A DNA stretch of 64,000 nt from Psychrobacillus insolitus (GCF_003254155.1 NZ_QKZI01000001.1:620001-684000); one strand, 5' to 3'; positions 24,809 through 34,489 are shown, numbered from the stretch's first letter. The notes: generated by a model from the letters alone, not told the origin. Numbers and translations: made by a program.

Positions 24809-24850
24809 AAAGTAGCAGCCGAAGAATATAAATTCGGCTGCTACTTTTTT
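24807..24850. terminator. Strong bidirectional terminator after the DHA2 transporter
   Basis: AAAAAGTAGCAGCCGA and its complement with an 11-base loop and T run, starting at the stop codon. One of the strongest hairpins in the window. Confidence 0.85.
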
Positions 24851-24935
24851 ATTAATATTGATACAAACCTACGTCACTCAATCAAAGATAATATCAACAA
24901 ATAGCCTATTTTTTAATACCTCTACTATTTTAAGA

Positions 24936-25304
24936 CTAGGAACGAATATTTAGCAAAACGTTGAGAGCGAACATAATGGTACTAAACACTACTAGCACTC
25001 CGCCAATTGCTACAAAAATGGTTGCTTGTTCATTGCCGCTTAAAATAAGGGCAGTAAGTGCAATCATCATTAATGGAAGTCCAATATTCCCACTCCAAAA
25101 ATGTAACTTTGCATATAAGTTTTTAGTTGTGATTGGAAATAAGTGATATACAAACCCCGCTAATGCAAATGAAGCCCAACCTATCAAATTAATGTGTACA
25201 TGTACTCCTTTTAGCTCGTAATTATGTTCCATAGACATATATAAACCTAACAGTACACCAATCGTAAAATAGATCACCGAAATTTTAATTAATTTGACAC
25301 CCAT
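24936..25304 (-). CDS. Small four-helix heme-copper-oxidase-like membrane protein
   Basis: A 122-residue protein of four membrane helices. Histidines occur in GVHVHINLIGW, GFVYHLFPITT and AKLHFWSGNIG, resembling the heme-binding segments of subunit I of cbb3-type oxidases or nitric oxide reductases, and such proteins are often annotated as cytochrome c oxidase-like. It is far too short for an oxidase; it may bind heme or only share the fold. I chose the ATG at 25304 because AGGAGG lies eight bases upstream. It is monocistronic. Function unknown. Confidence 0.65.
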   Translation of the reverse strand: MGVKLIKISVIYFTIGVLLGLYMSMEHNYELKGVHVHINLIGWASFALAGFVYHLFPITTKNLYAKLHFWSGNIGLPLMMIALTALILSGNEQATIFVAIGGVLVVFSTIMFALNVLLNIRS

Positions 25305-25473
25305 TCTTACTTCCTCCTTCCTTAAAAATGAATTATTAGTCATTGTATATTCTATTAATAGACACTTTATAGTATTCTAAAAATAACAAAAATTTAAAAA
25401 TCCGCTTAGTAGTCGTACACTTCCCTCTCGCTGAATATGATACTAATAGATCAGTTTAACGGAGGGCTACATT

Positions 25474-26100
25474 ATGAATTCTCTATTTACATATTTCTTT
25501 TTAGGTGTATCCTTAGCAGCGCCCATTGGCCCAGTTAAAGCAACATTATTAAATACAGGTGTAAAAAATGGGTTTTATCACGCTTGGTTTTTCGGAATAG
25601 GTGCAATAGTAACAGATGTTCTTTATATGCTTATGGTCTATTTTGGAGTTGCGCAATTCATTGATTCTCCTTATATGAAAACATTTCTTTGGTCATTTGG
25701 TTTTTTTGTCCTTATGTATACCGGAATAGAAAATTTACTAACTCTTCATTCTATTTCTACTGACTCAAAATTTCGAAGAGTAATTAGACTGAGACATTCC
25801 ATGTTATCCGGTTTTTTGATGGCATTACTCAACCCATTAACAATTCTTTTTTGGTTAGGGATATATGGATCTATTCTTGTTGGCGGAGCAGGGAAATTAT
25901 CTGAATTTCAAATAATTATTTGCAGTTTGACCATTTTACTTGGAGTTGCATTAGTTGATTTTATAATGTCCATTGTATCCAGTGGATCTAGAAAGTTATT
26001 ATCTATTCGATTTTTGAAATTAATTTCCCTTATTTCTTCACTGTCTATGATTGGATTTGGCATATATTTTGGGATACAAGCCTATCACTCCATTTTTTAA
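25474..26100 (+). CDS. LysE/RhtB family amino acid exporter
   Basis: A 208-residue membrane protein with six hydrophobic segments. The start FLGVSLAAPIGPVKATLLNTG and the LNPLTILFWLGIYGS motif in the middle are characteristic of the LysE superfamily, which exports amino acids or related metabolites. GGAGGG precedes the ATG by seven bases. The next gene starts about 75 bases later on the same strand and may be cotranscribed. Substrate unknown. Confidence 0.88.
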   Translation: MNSLFTYFFLGVSLAAPIGPVKATLLNTGVKNGFYHAWFFGIGAIVTDVLYMLMVYFGVAQFIDSPYMKTFLWSFGFFVLMYTGIENLLTLHSISTDSKFRRVIRLRHSMLSGFLMALLNPLTILFWLGIYGSILVGGAGKLSEFQIIICSLTILLGVALVDFIMSIVSSGSRKLLSIRFLKLISLISSLSMIGFGIYFGIQAYHSIF

Positions 26101-26176
26101 CTATTATGTTACGAGCATATTAAGTACAACCAAGGACATCATACCGTTAACAACAAAAAGTAGTTGAGGTGTGATG

Positions 26177-27418
26177 ATGGAAAATACAGATAAACAAGAA
26201 GGCAAGGTAAGTTCATGGTGTATTATTAGTTTGGCCTCCATACCATTAGTTATGACACTTGGTAATTCTATGCTTATTCCGGTACTTCCCATATTGGAAA
26301 AAAAAGTTGGAATTTCTTCTTTTCAAACGAGCATGATTATTACTAGCTATTCAGTTGCCGCGATCTTACTTATTCCAATTGCCGGTTATTTATCGGATCG
26401 TATTGGGAGGAAGAAAGTCATCCTACCATGTTTAATCCTTGCATTAATTGGTGGGCTTATAGCTGGATTTGCGTCTTGGAAATTGGATGACCCATTTACA
26501 TGGATTATTATTGGAAGAGTCTTACAAGGAGTTGGAGCAGCTGGGGCTATGCCAATTGTTTTACCACTAGTGGGCGATTTGTATAAAGATGATGACGAGA
26601 AAACTAGCTCTTGTTTAGGAATTATTGAAACATCAAATACATTCGGAAAAGTATTAAGTCCCATTCTTGGCTCTATATTTGCAGCACTTTTGTGGTTTTT
26701 ACCATTCTTCTCCATTTCCTTTTTCAGCTTAATCTCTATTTTCCTTATCTTCTTTTTTGTTAAAGCTCCAAAAGAAACAGATGAGCCAGTAAAGTTGAAA
26801 ATATTCATACAAAACGTCAAGAAAACGTTTAAATCAGAAGGGAAATGGCTATTTACCGTATTTCTTAACGGGATTTTTGTCATGCTTATTTTATTTGCCA
26901 TGCTATTCTTTTTATCGGAAAGTTTGGAGACAATACATGATATTAAGGGAATTAAAAAAGGATTTGTCCTAGCCATTCCGCTTTTATCGCTTTGTATATC
27001 TTCGTTTATTACTGGTAGAAATATTAAAGGGAATTTAAAGACAATTAAAAGAATGATGATTCTGTGCTTGATCACTACTTCCATCAGTGTCGTTTTTGTT
27101 GGCTTTACAAAAGAGAGGCTAATTTTACTATTAGTCGTAACTAGTATTGTAGGTATCGCAATTGGTGCATTACTTCCTGTATTGGACGCAATTATTACAG
27201 AAAATATTCGTAAGGAAGAAAGAGGTACGGTCTCCTCTTTTTACAGCTCTGCACGATTTATCGGTGTTGCAGCTGGACCACCAATTATGGCTCTTGTGAT
27301 GAAAAACTACCTCAACTTAAGTTATATAATTGGAGGTATCCTTGGATTAATTTTGTTGTTTTTAGTTATAAAATTCATTAACATAGAGAAAATTGAAAAC
27401 AAAAAGAGTTCCACATAA
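26177..27418 (+). CDS. MFS multidrug exporter, DHA1 family
   Basis: About 413 residues with 12 membrane segments. Motif A is clear as GYLSDRIGRKKVILPCL after helix 2, and GRVLQGVGAAGAMPIVLPLV carries motif B. This places it among DHA1 proton antiporters such as Bmr, TetA(L)-like and YmfD-like proteins. Of three adjacent start codons (GTG 26171, ATG 26174, ATG 26177) the last has GAGGT at the best distance. It follows the LysE gene and ends at a shared terminator with trpA. Confidence 0.85.
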   Translation: MENTDKQEGKVSSWCIISLASIPLVMTLGNSMLIPVLPILEKKVGISSFQTSMIITSYSVAAILLIPIAGYLSDRIGRKKVILPCLILALIGGLIAGFASWKLDDPFTWIIIGRVLQGVGAAGAMPIVLPLVGDLYKDDDEKTSSCLGIIETSNTFGKVLSPILGSIFAALLWFLPFFSISFFSLISIFLIFFFVKAPKETDEPVKLKIFIQNVKKTFKSEGKWLFTVFLNGIFVMLILFAMLFFLSESLETIHDIKGIKKGFVLAIPLLSLCISSFITGRNIKGNLKTIKRMMILCLITTSISVVFVGFTKERLILLLVVTSIVGIAIGALLPVLDAIITENIRKEERGTVSSFYSSARFIGVAAGPPIMALVMKNYLNLSYIIGGILGLILLFLVIKFINIEKIENKKSST

Positions 27419-27420
27419 GC

Positions 27421-27460
27421 AAAAGGATCGATATGCATTTTTTGCCTATCGATCCTTTTT
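27421..27460. terminator. Bidirectional terminator between the MFS gene and trpA
   Basis: AAAAGGATCGATA...TATCGATCCTTTTTT. It serves both convergent operons. Confidence 0.85.
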
Positions 27461-27478
27461 TATTAATTTTTAAGAAGT

Positions 27479-28267
27479 TTAATTTACTACTTTATTTTTT
27501 GATGCTTGTATCAACTCGCGTATCTTATCCAAATCTTGATCATTGAATGCTTTCACAATCGCACTACCTACAATAACTCCATCAGCTAGTGCCCCAATGG
27601 ACTTCACTTGTTCTGGAGTAGATATACCAAACCCTGCAAGTACAGGCAGCGGACTTAGTTCTTTCAGCTCTGCTAAATGCTGCTCTAACTGATCATTAAA
27701 TCCATTTCGGACTCCCGTTGTACCATTTACAGTCACTGCGTATATGAACCCTTCACCAGCTGATACAATTTTAGCAATTCGCTCAGAGGGACTCGTTAAA
27801 GATACAAGTGGCACAATTGCTACATCTGTTTGCATAAGTGCTTTTTGAAGATCATCCATTTCTTCCACTGGTAAGTCAGGTACGATTAGTCCACTAATAC
27901 CAATACGCTCACAATCTTCTGCAAATTTTTCCAACCCATAACTTAACAATGGATTGTAATAGGTCATAAGAACAAGTGGGACATGTACTTCTTTATGGAA
28001 AGTTTCAAGTTCTTTTATGATTAAACGTAAATTTACACCTTTTGCAAGTGCACGTTGGCCTGAAAGCTGAATCGTCGGACCATCTGCTACTGGATCTGAA
28101 AATGGTATTCCAACTTCAATTGCAGTGGCACCTGCTTCTTGTAGGAAAAGTATATTTGTAGATAGAGTTTCCAAGCCGCCGTCACCAGCCATAATATATG
28201 GAACAAATGCTTTCTCTCCATTTGCTTTCACTTTTTCTATCGCTGCAGTTAGTTTTATCTTAGTCAT
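27479..28267 (-). CDS. trpA: Tryptophan synthase alpha subunit
   Basis: The 262-residue TIM barrel cleaves indole-3-glycerol phosphate to indole and glyceraldehyde 3-phosphate; indole passes by tunnel to TrpB. Catalytic Glu51 (EVGIPFSDP) and Asp62 (ADGPTIQ) are present, as are [11 protein letters not shown] and the phosphate loop [10 protein letters not shown] and [10 protein letters not shown]. It overlaps trpB by eight bases and is the last gene of trpDCFBA. The length is normal for Bacillales. Confidence 0.97.
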   Translation of the reverse strand: MTKIKLTAAIEKVKANGEKAFVPYIMAGDGGLETLSTNILFLQEAGATAIEVGIPFSDPVADGPTIQLSGQRALAKGVNLRLIIKELETFHKEVHVPLVLMTYYNPLLSYGLEKFAEDCERIGISGLIVPDLPVEEMDDLQKALMQTDVAIVPLVSLTSPSERIAKIVSAGEGFIYAVTVNGTTGVRNGFNDQLEQHLAELKELSPLPVLAGFGISTPEQVKSIGALADGVIVGSAIVKAFNDQDLDKIRELIQASKNKVVN

Positions 28268-29465
28268 TTCTTTTCACTCCTAGCTCATCACGTACTGTTT
28301 GAACATCTTTATCGCCACGACCAGATAGGCAGATTACTAAAATTTCTTCTGGGGCCATTTCTTTTGCTAAACCTGCTGCATAATAAATGGCATGTGAACT
28401 TTCCAACGCAGGAATAATTCCTTCTTTTCTGGAAAGAAGTTGTAATCCTTCCAGTGCCTCTGAATCTGTAACAGATGTATATTTCACACGGCCGATATCA
28501 TGTAAATAACTATGCTCTGGTCCAACACCTGGATAATCTAGGCCAGCGGAAATAGAATGTGCTTCTTGGATAAAACCATTTTCATCTTGCAATAAATACA
28601 TGTATGCCCCGTGTAATACACCTTCTTTCGCTTCGGCAGTTGCCGCAGCATGAAGTCCAGTTGATATTCCACTCCCAGCAGCTTCCACACCGTATAAGGC
28701 AACTTGTTCATCTTCTATGAAAGGATGGAACATACCGATTGCATTACTACCCCCACCAACGCATGCAACGATCGCATCTGGTAATCTACCTTCTTTTTCA
28801 AGAATCTGCTCACGCGTTTCCAACCCTATTACTCTTTGAAAATCACGAACAATCATAGGGAAAGGATGTGGTCCAAGCGCAGACCCTAAAATATAATGTG
28901 TGTCTTCTACATTTGATACCCAATATCGAAGTGCTTCATTCACAGCATCTTTTAACGTGCCGGCACCTTGATCAACTGAAATAACTGTTGCACCAAGTAG
29001 TTCCATACGGAATACATTCAACTCTTGTCTACGAACATCTTCTTTTCCCATAAAAACAATACATTCTAAATCGAATAATGCACAAACAGTTGCTGTAGCC
29101 ACACCATGTTGACCCGCTCCAGTTTCTGCGACGATTTTCTTTTTGCCCATACGCTTGGCAAGTAATGCTTGACCAATCGTATTATTGATTTTATGTGCAC
29201 CTGTGTGGTTTAGATCTTCACGTTTCAAGTAAATTTTTGCCCCACCAATATGTTTTGTCAGACGTTCTGCAAAATATAAAGGCGTTTCACGACCAACATA
29301 ATCTTTTAAATAATAATTTACTTCATCTACAAATGTTTGGTCCGCAATTGCCGTTTCATATGCTTGTTCTAATTCGTTTAGTGCTGTCATTAATGTTTCT
29401 GGAACATATTGTCCACCAAATCGGCCGTATCTTCCAGCTTTTACATGCTCATCTGCTTTTATCAT
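28260..29465 (-). CDS. trpB: Tryptophan synthase beta subunit
   Basis: A 401-residue PLP enzyme that joins indole and serine. The PLP lysine is Lys92 in [10 protein letters not shown], the phosphate cup is GGGSNAIG, and the catalytic Glu lies in the AETGAGQHG region. I chose the ATG at 29465 because GAGGAG lies ten bases before it; 14 further upstream codons would run into the trpF stop region. Standard length and all key residues present. Confidence 0.97.
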   Translation of the reverse strand: MIKADEHVKAGRYGRFGGQYVPETLMTALNELEQAYETAIADQTFVDEVNYYLKDYVGRETPLYFAERLTKHIGGAKIYLKREDLNHTGAHKINNTIGQALLAKRMGKKKIVAETGAGQHGVATATVCALFDLECIVFMGKEDVRRQELNVFRMELLGATVISVDQGAGTLKDAVNEALRYWVSNVEDTHYILGSALGPHPFPMIVRDFQRVIGLETREQILEKEGRLPDAIVACVGGGSNAIGMFHPFIEDEQVALYGVEAAGSGISTGLHAAATAEAKEGVLHGAYMYLLQDENGFIQEAHSISAGLDYPGVGPEHSYLHDIGRVKYTSVTDSEALEGLQLLSRKEGIIPALESSHAIYYAAGLAKEMAPEEILVICLSGRGDKDVQTVRDELGVKRND

Positions 29466-29481
29466 TACTTTATCTCTCCTC

Positions 29482-30084
29482 TTATTTAACAGCGCGAATA
29501 AACGCACGAATCAATTCACTATCTTTTCTGCCTTCAACTTCAACTCCACTAGACACATCCACCATATATGGGTTCACTCGCTTTATCGCATCTTCGACAT
29601 TTGTGGGATTTAGTCCACCTGCTAATATAATTTTCTCTTGTGGTATACTATGCCCTTGCATTAACTGCCAATTGAAGGTCAAGCCACTACCGCCTTGATA
29701 ATCCGTTCCTGGTGCATCAAATAAATAGAAATCCGTGTTAAACTGTTTCGCTACATCTATATCCTCTTCGCTACGAACAGATAGTGCTTTAATAGAAGGA
29801 AAACTATTTGATTGGATAAATTCGGGTGTTTCATTGCCATGGTACTGAACGAAATCTAATGGTACTTCTCGAACAGCAGTTTCAATCTCTTGCATGGTTG
29901 GATTTACAAACACACCAATTTTCAAAACTCCAGGTGGAACTTCTTTTGCAAGTTCCCGTGCTTGCTCGATTGAAACTTCTCGCTTACTTGCTGCAAAAAC
30001 AAAGCCAATTGCATCTGCTCCTGCTTCTACCGCTGCTTTGACATGCTCTTTTTCTTTTAAACCACAAATCTTTACTTTTGTCAT
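29482..30084 (-). CDS. trpF: Phosphoribosylanthranilate isomerase
   Basis: A 200-residue TIM barrel that converts N-(5-phosphoribosyl)anthranilate to CdRP. The start [20 protein letters not shown] holds catalytic Cys7, the general acid is Asp in [17 protein letters not shown], and [13 protein letters not shown] plus [14 protein letters not shown] form the phosphate site. It overlaps trpC by four bases (ATGA). Confidence 0.96.
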   Translation of the reverse strand: MTKVKICGLKEKEHVKAAVEAGADAIGFVFAASKREVSIEQARELAKEVPPGVLKIGVFVNPTMQEIETAVREVPLDFVQYHGNETPEFIQSNSFPSIKALSVRSEEDIDVAKQFNTDFYLFDAPGTDYQGGSGLTFNWQLMQGHSIPQEKIILAGGLNPTNVEDAIKRVNPYMVDVSSGVEVEGRKDSELIRAFIRAVK

Positions 30085-30872
30085 TTAGATATGCCACCAC
30101 GTTTTACTTGTAAAGACCGAATAGCACTTTCTACATCACCGCTTCGCATTAGTGATTCACCTACTAATACTCCACTCGCTCCGTACTCCGCTACAGTCTC
30201 GGCATCTTCCGTTTCCCAAATACCACTTTCACTAATTAATACACGTTCTTCATCAAATGGGAAAATAGCTGCAATTTCTGCCGTACGATTTAAATCCACT
30301 TTAAACGTACGCAAGTCACGATTATTTACACCTATTAGTTTTGCTCCTAATTTTAATGCTCTCGCTAATTCTATTTCATCATGCACTTCGACTAACACCT
30401 CTAGTCCTAAATCAGTTGCATAGGAATAAAAGTCTTGTAAATCTACCTCATTTAACGCTGCTACAATTAATAAAACTACAGATGCACCAGCATTTTTTGC
30501 ATGGTCAAATTGTACTTTATGGATCATAAAATCTTTACATAATACAGGCATTGGAACTGCAGCCGCAACTGCAGCTAAATCTGCAAAGGTACCTTGGAAA
30601 AAAGGAGTATCTGTTAAAACAGAAATACATGCTGCTCCAGCTTTGTAATATTCTTTTGCTTGTTTGACAGGATCAACACCTTCTGCGATTAGCCCTTTAG
30701 ACGGGGATGCACGTTTAATCTCTGAAATGATTTGTAGATGTTCAGACTGGTACATTTTTTCAAATAACGAAGGACGTTTTGGAATATTTTTTCTCTCTGG
30801 AAGGTTCTCTTTCAACATTTCTTCCACCTGATTCTTTTTTTCTAGTAATATTTTATCTAAAATGGTAGTCAT
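30081..30872 (-). CDS. trpC: Indole-3-glycerol phosphate synthase
   Basis: A 263-residue TIM barrel closing the indole ring from CdRP. Conserved EIKRASPSKG (catalytic Glu and Lys), VLCKDFMI, IGVNNRDLRTF and VLISESGIW are all present. It starts at a TAATG junction with trpD and overlaps trpF. The order C then F is standard for Bacillus. Confidence 0.96.
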   Translation of the reverse strand: MTTILDKILLEKKNQVEEMLKENLPERKNIPKRPSLFEKMYQSEHLQIISEIKRASPSKGLIAEGVDPVKQAKEYYKAGAACISVLTDTPFFQGTFADLAAVAAAVPMPVLCKDFMIHKVQFDHAKNAGASVVLLIVAALNEVDLQDFYSYATDLGLEVLVEVHDEIELARALKLGAKLIGVNNRDLRTFKVDLNRTAEIAAIFPFDEERVLISESGIWETEDAETVAEYGASGVLVGESLMRSGDVESAIRSLQVKRGGISK

Positions 30873-31900
30873 TATACTGCCTCCTGCTGAGCGATTTTTT
30901 TGCTAAATTCAATTACTGCTTCTAATTTTTTTAGTGCTTTGCCAGACAAAATAGTATCCGTTGCCAGTTTGATTCCTTCTTGAATAGAGCCTACCACTCC
31001 ATTTGCATAGAAGCCAACTCCAGCATTGAAAAGCACCGTATCGAAATAAGCATTTCTTTCTCCTTTTAATAGAGAGCGCATAATCGCAGCATTTGCGTTC
31101 GCATCTCCCCCACGTATTGCACTAACTGGAGCATAGGACAAACCTACATCTTCAGCAGTAAGTGTAAAAGGAATTAAATCTCCTTTATCAAGTAATACAA
31201 AAGAATTTTTTCCTGCAAGTGAAGCTTCATCCATCCCATCTGCACCACACACAACAATTGCTCTTTCTCTTCCAAGAATCCGCAATACTTCTGCATACTC
31301 CATTGTAAAGTTAGCTCTATTAATCCCTGTATATTGTGTTTTTAACGACACTGGATTTGTAAGTGGACCAACCATATTGAAGATAGTTGGCTTTCCTATT
31401 TGTTGTCTTATTTCACCGATTCGTTTTAATTTAGGGTGTACGTTTGGAGCATATAGGAATGTCAGTCCTTCTTGTTCCAGTAAATCCATCGTTGCATCTC
31501 TACTAATAGAAGTTTGAATTCCGAGAGCTTCTAACACATCAGAACTTCCAGCAGCACTCGTAATTTTTCTATTCCCGTGCTTCACGATAGAAACGCCAGC
31601 ACCAGCCATTACAAATGCAGATGTGGTACTTATATTAAAACTGTTCAAACCGTCTCCACCTGTACCACAGTTATCCAGGTAATTACCTTCAGGTGCTTGC
31701 AAATCCAGTGCAAATGACTTCATCACTGTAGCGAGTCCCGCAACTTCTTGAGAAGTTTCTCCTTTTTTAGAAAGCGCTACTAGAAAATCAATAATCTGTT
31801 GCGATTCGGTTTTTTCATTGAATATTAACTTGGATACCTCGACCATTTCTTTATATGTTAAGTGCTCTAATTTACTTATTTTTTCAATAAATTCTCTCAT
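30872..31900 (-). CDS. trpD: Anthranilate phosphoribosyltransferase
   Basis: A 342-residue enzyme that transfers phosphoribose from PRPP to anthranilate. The PRPP loop is DNCGTGGDGLNSFNIST, and HGNRKITSAAGSSDVLEALG is the anthranilate-site stretch. I chose the ATG at 31900 with GAGGAG nearby; an in-frame upstream extension would run into the leader. It is the first gene of the operon. The usual upstream trpE and trpG are absent here, so anthranilate synthase must be encoded elsewhere. Confidence 0.95.
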   Translation of the reverse strand: MREFIEKISKLEHLTYKEMVEVSKLIFNEKTESQQIIDFLVALSKKGETSQEVAGLATVMKSFALDLQAPEGNYLDNCGTGGDGLNSFNISTTSAFVMAGAGVSIVKHGNRKITSAAGSSDVLEALGIQTSISRDATMDLLEQEGLTFLYAPNVHPKLKRIGEIRQQIGKPTIFNMVGPLTNPVSLKTQYTGINRANFTMEYAEVLRILGRERAIVVCGADGMDEASLAGKNSFVLLDKGDLIPFTLTAEDVGLSYAPVSAIRGGDANANAAIMRSLLKGERNAYFDTVLFNAGVGFYANGVVGSIQEGIKLATDTILSGKALKKLEAVIEFSKKIAQQEAV

Positions 31901-31946
31901 CTCATTCTCTCCTCTACTCATCTCAACTATTTTTGGGTACAAAAAA

Positions 31947-32278
31947 GTCCCCTCCAAAGGAATCGAATAAATCCCTTTGAAGAGGACGGTATTGACCGCG
32001 TTGCCACCTCTTGTTGGAGCTTTTCCACTCCCACTTTATATCCCTGTAACGTAGGAAATACGTCTACCTCTAAAACAAATGAATGTTTTCAAGATAGCTC
32101 TCATAAGTCCATTCACATCAGATGCGAATCAGTTTTCACCAACCACTGACTCTCTAGATCGCATACAAATGTTACTATTCTTATTCAAACAATTTCTCAG
32201 CTATACTATTCTCAGCTCATCTGTTCTAAAGGCGGTCCTGCTCTCAGCACCTTCTACCTATACCCGAACATAAAAGTT
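31947..32278 (-). ncRNA. Tryptophan T-box riboswitch of the trp operon
   Basis: Transcribed toward trpD. The T-box bulge sequence AGGTGGCAACGCGG lies at 32011-31998, followed by a terminator hairpin (31986-31947) with a T run. In Stem I the specifier loop reads GAATGGAC, with codon UGG at 32111-32109, opposite an AGTA motif. Stem I base AUAGCU/AGCUAU and the apical GGTTGGTG are visible. Uncharged tRNA-Trp would prevent termination and switch on trpDCFBA. The 5' part upstream of Stem I (about 75 bases) is longer than usual. Confidence 0.92.
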
Positions 32279-32284
32279 AATTTA

Positions 32285-32313
32285 ATGATAATGGGAATAC
32301 TTCAAATTGTCAA
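32285..32313 (-). promoter_or_regulatory. Sigma-A promoter of the trp operon
   Basis: TTGACA (32313-32308), 17 bases, TATCAT (32290-32285) on the minus strand. Transcription would start near 32278, ahead of the T-box. Confidence 0.8.
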
Positions 32314-32350
32314 ATTATATTTTTATTTGCTCAACATGTTTCTTGATTTC

Positions 32351-32995
32351 TTATTCAACTAAATTTTTGTTCAAGAACGCAAGTAAATCTCGGTGGTTGT
32401 CAGCAGCTACCCCGTGAGCTACGGGATAGCTCTTAAATGTAACGTTCGCTCCTTGTTCTGTAAAATACTCTTTGCTTGCCACTCCCCATTCATACGGAAG
32501 CACATGATCAAGTTCGCCATGGGAGATAAATGCATTCAAATTATTTACAGGTTGTCTTGCATACTCTTCTTTCACGAATGCTGGAATATATCCACTAAGT
32601 GCAACGATTCCTTTAATTTTATTCCCCATAATTAGTGCTAGGGATTGCGATAATATTGCTCCTTGGCTAAATCCAAGTAAAAATAATTGTTCCGGGTCTA
32701 TTGAATGCTCTTCTACATTAGCTTCAATAAATGCTTGAAGATCTTTTATTACTTGATCAAAAACTGCACGATGAGGTTTACCATAGCCTTCAATTGTGAA
32801 GAAAGCATAACCAGGTGGCTGAGCAATTGGTCCGCGAATACTGAAAATATGACATGTCTCTTTTAAACTAGAAACGAGTCCAACCAAATCATTTTCATTG
32901 CTTCCCATTCCATGTATTAGAAATATTGCTGGGTATTTTTTGGTTACGTCTGTTGTTTTGGGTGCACTGTGGACAAAAGTAAATGTTGAATTCAT
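32351..32995 (-). CDS. Carboxylesterase/phospholipase of the alpha/beta hydrolase family
   Basis: A 214-residue hydrolase of the small carboxylesterase/lysophospholipase family. Motifs are LIHGMGSNENDLV (oxyanion loop), Ser110 in GFSQG, an Asp in GELDHVLPYEWG and a His in YPVAHGVAADN. These form a full catalytic triad. I chose the ATG at 32995 because AAAGGAA is seven bases upstream; a longer frame exists upstream without a good site. It likely cleaves short acyl esters in the cytoplasm. Not part of the trp operon. Confidence 0.85.
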   Translation of the reverse strand: MNSTFTFVHSAPKTTDVTKKYPAIFLIHGMGSNENDLVGLVSSLKETCHIFSIRGPIAQPPGYAFFTIEGYGKPHRAVFDQVIKDLQAFIEANVEEHSIDPEQLFLLGFSQGAILSQSLALIMGNKIKGIVALSGYIPAFVKEEYARQPVNNLNAFISHGELDHVLPYEWGVASKEYFTEQGANVTFKSYPVAHGVAADNHRDLLAFLNKNLVE

Positions 32996-33140
32996 GGATA
33001 ACTTCCTTTCGTGACTAATTTCTCCAATCTTAACATTTTGAATCCTACAGATACTAGTCTTTTCACTCACTAGCCATTTATTATCAGTAATTACATACAT
33101 ATGTATGGGAAAATATAATAGGGGTTTAATAAATCAAAGG

Positions 33141-33171
33141 ATAGGTAAGGAGGATCAACTACTTTACCTAT
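33141..33171 (-). terminator. Hairpin after the 2Duf gene
   Basis: GATAGGTAAA and TTACCTATC arms with a 13-base loop and a weak T run on the minus strand. It lies 40 bases after the stop of the spore operon. Confidence 0.5.
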
Positions 33172-33210
33172 CTTATTTGTACAATAACTATGAGCCATAA
33201 TCAGATATTC

Positions 33211-34071
33211 TCAACTTTTTAAAATATAAGTAACTTGATCAATTGCTTTTTGCAGTTTTTTACTGTTTTTTACAAATAGCTGCTTAGCAAGTTTATCTTC
33301 TGTTGCAAGTGCAAATAATTCTAAATCTGCTTGGCATTTTTTCATTGTAGAAAGCATTAAAGGCCTTTCCTGTGGAGATGGAACTTGTAGCTTATCATCA
33401 AAAACATCAACCGTTAATTCCCCATAAGAATTTACTTGCCCAATAAATACGTTTTCAATTGTAACCCCTAGTTTGTCTATTTCTGTCTTTAACCATCCCC
33501 GACTATGCCCAATGGTGGCTAGTGGCTCATCCAAAATCTTGCCATCCATAATGACAGTCTGAGGCTCCTTAATTGAAGCTACTTTCATGTTTAAATCCTT
33601 TGGTGTTAAAGGTTGATTCTCTTTCTTCAGCATGACAGATAAATCACCTGTTGCCTCTAAAACTGCAAATTCCACATCAGACACCTGAAAGACATCCTTA
33701 TTTCGCAGTAATTCTAACAATTCATCGATTGTATATCTTTCCTTCTTCAAATTATCTTCCATAACTTTTCCGTCTTTTATGAATATGGTTCCCTTGCCTT
33801 CTATAAAATCGCGGAATTTTTTGCTTTTTAAAGAAATAAGTCCACTTAGAAATGGTAACAAGGCAACAATTACAATCGCTAACAATCCTAAATACATATT
33901 TCCATCTAATCCCATAATACCTTCTGCGGCTATACTTCCAATGGTTATTCCAGTTACATATTCAAAGAAAGAAAGTTGAGCTATTTGTTTTTTACCTAGC
34001 GCCTTGGTAACGAAAAAAAGAAAAACAAGAAACATTACGGATCGAACCGCGACATCTAGCCATTCAGGCAT
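33211..34071 (-). CDS. 2Duf protein: DUF421 membrane protein fused to DUF1657
   Basis: 286 residues. Three N-terminal membrane helices (RSVMFLVFLFFVTKAL, ITIGSIAAEGIMGL, MYLGLLAIVIVALLPFLSG) precede a DUF421/YetF-type cytoplasmic domain (KGTIFIKDGKVMEDNLKKER, VSDVEFAVLEATGDLSVMLK). The last 50 residues (TMKKCQADLELFALATEDKL and onward) look like the DUF1657 proteins at 34283 and 36909. This DUF421-DUF1657 fusion matches the 2Duf protein encoded in spoVA2mob operons, which raises spore wet-heat resistance, probably from the spore inner membrane. AGGAGG precedes the ATG. It is the last gene of the operon, separated from duf1657 by a repeat element. Confidence 0.85.
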   Translation of the reverse strand: MPEWLDVAVRSVMFLVFLFFVTKALGKKQIAQLSFFEYVTGITIGSIAAEGIMGLDGNMYLGLLAIVIVALLPFLSGLISLKSKKFRDFIEGKGTIFIKDGKVMEDNLKKERYTIDELLELLRNKDVFQVSDVEFAVLEATGDLSVMLKKENQPLTPKDLNMKVASIKEPQTVIMDGKILDEPLATIGHSRGWLKTEIDKLGVTIENVFIGQVNSYGELTVDVFDDKLQVPSPQERPLMLSTMKKCQADLELFALATEDKLAKQLFVKNSKKLQKAIDQVTYILKS

Positions 34072-34124
34072 GATTTAAAGACCTCCTGTATATATCAAAT
34101 TCACCTTGGTATATTTGCTTCCGC

Positions 34125-34287
34125 TTCTCTTCGTTCAGCTCCGCAGAAAACAGTGCGCCCAGATTTTTCTCGAGCTTGCTCGAGAAATTCCTTTTAAAAT
34201 CTGTGACATCCGCCCGAGGCATTAACTTTTTTCAGCAGGGGTTTGTGGACTATACTGAGTCGGAGACTTTTGCTGAAAAAAGTTAAT
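34125..34287. repeat. GC-rich dyad element inside the spore operon
   Basis: A patch of higher GC between duf1657 and the 2Duf gene. It contains CAGATTTTT...AAAATCTG around CTCGAGCTTGCTCGAG, then a perfect 17-bp inverted repeat ATTAACTTTTTTCAGCA (34221-34237 and 34271-34287) with a 33-base loop. The right arm overlaps the duf1657 stop codon. It looks like an interspersed palindromic repeat or MITE that inserted in the operon; it could also end transcription partially. Confidence 0.55.
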
Positions 34288-34489
34288 AACCTTTATATTG
34301 ATATTCTTCATTTTCCAATTCTCCAACCCTTTTTTTCAAATCTGTCACTATTTCGCTTACTAATATCATCGTTTCATGTATGGTTTTTTTTGATTCATTA
34401 TCTTGTGTTCGTTCTGCTAAATTGGATAGGCTAGCTTCTACACCTTTGAGACTAGCTAAACACTGTTTTACATCCGACACTACAGTCAT
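34283..34489 (-). CDS. DUF1657 protein (spore operon)
   Basis: A 68-residue all-helical, acidic protein: DVKQCLASLKGVEASLSNLA and TIHETMILVSEIVTDLKKRV. DUF1657 proteins occur singly or in pairs in spoVA2mob-type operons and are thought to be made in the forespore; biochemical role unknown. GAGGAGGA precedes the ATG. It lies 12 bases after spoVAE and is clearly related to the copy at 36909-37115. Confidence 0.85.
   Translation of the reverse strand: MTVVSDVKQCLASLKGVEASLSNLAERTQDNESKKTIHETMILVSEIVTDLKKRVGELENEEYQYKGY

Noticed and set aside
26386-27084. 232-codon open frame antisense to the second MFS gene
   Set aside because: It is a shadow of the transporter; composition is Lys/Ile/Phe-rich low-information and there is no start signal.
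32210-32265. A second T-box in tandem, from the AGCAGGACCGCC sequence upstream of Stem I
   Set aside because: It resembles the T-box bulge only loosely and has no specifier loop or terminator of its own.
34072-34124. Extra small gene between duf1657 and 2Duf
   Set aside because: No start with ribosome binding site and no frame beyond the 2Duf leader and repeat.
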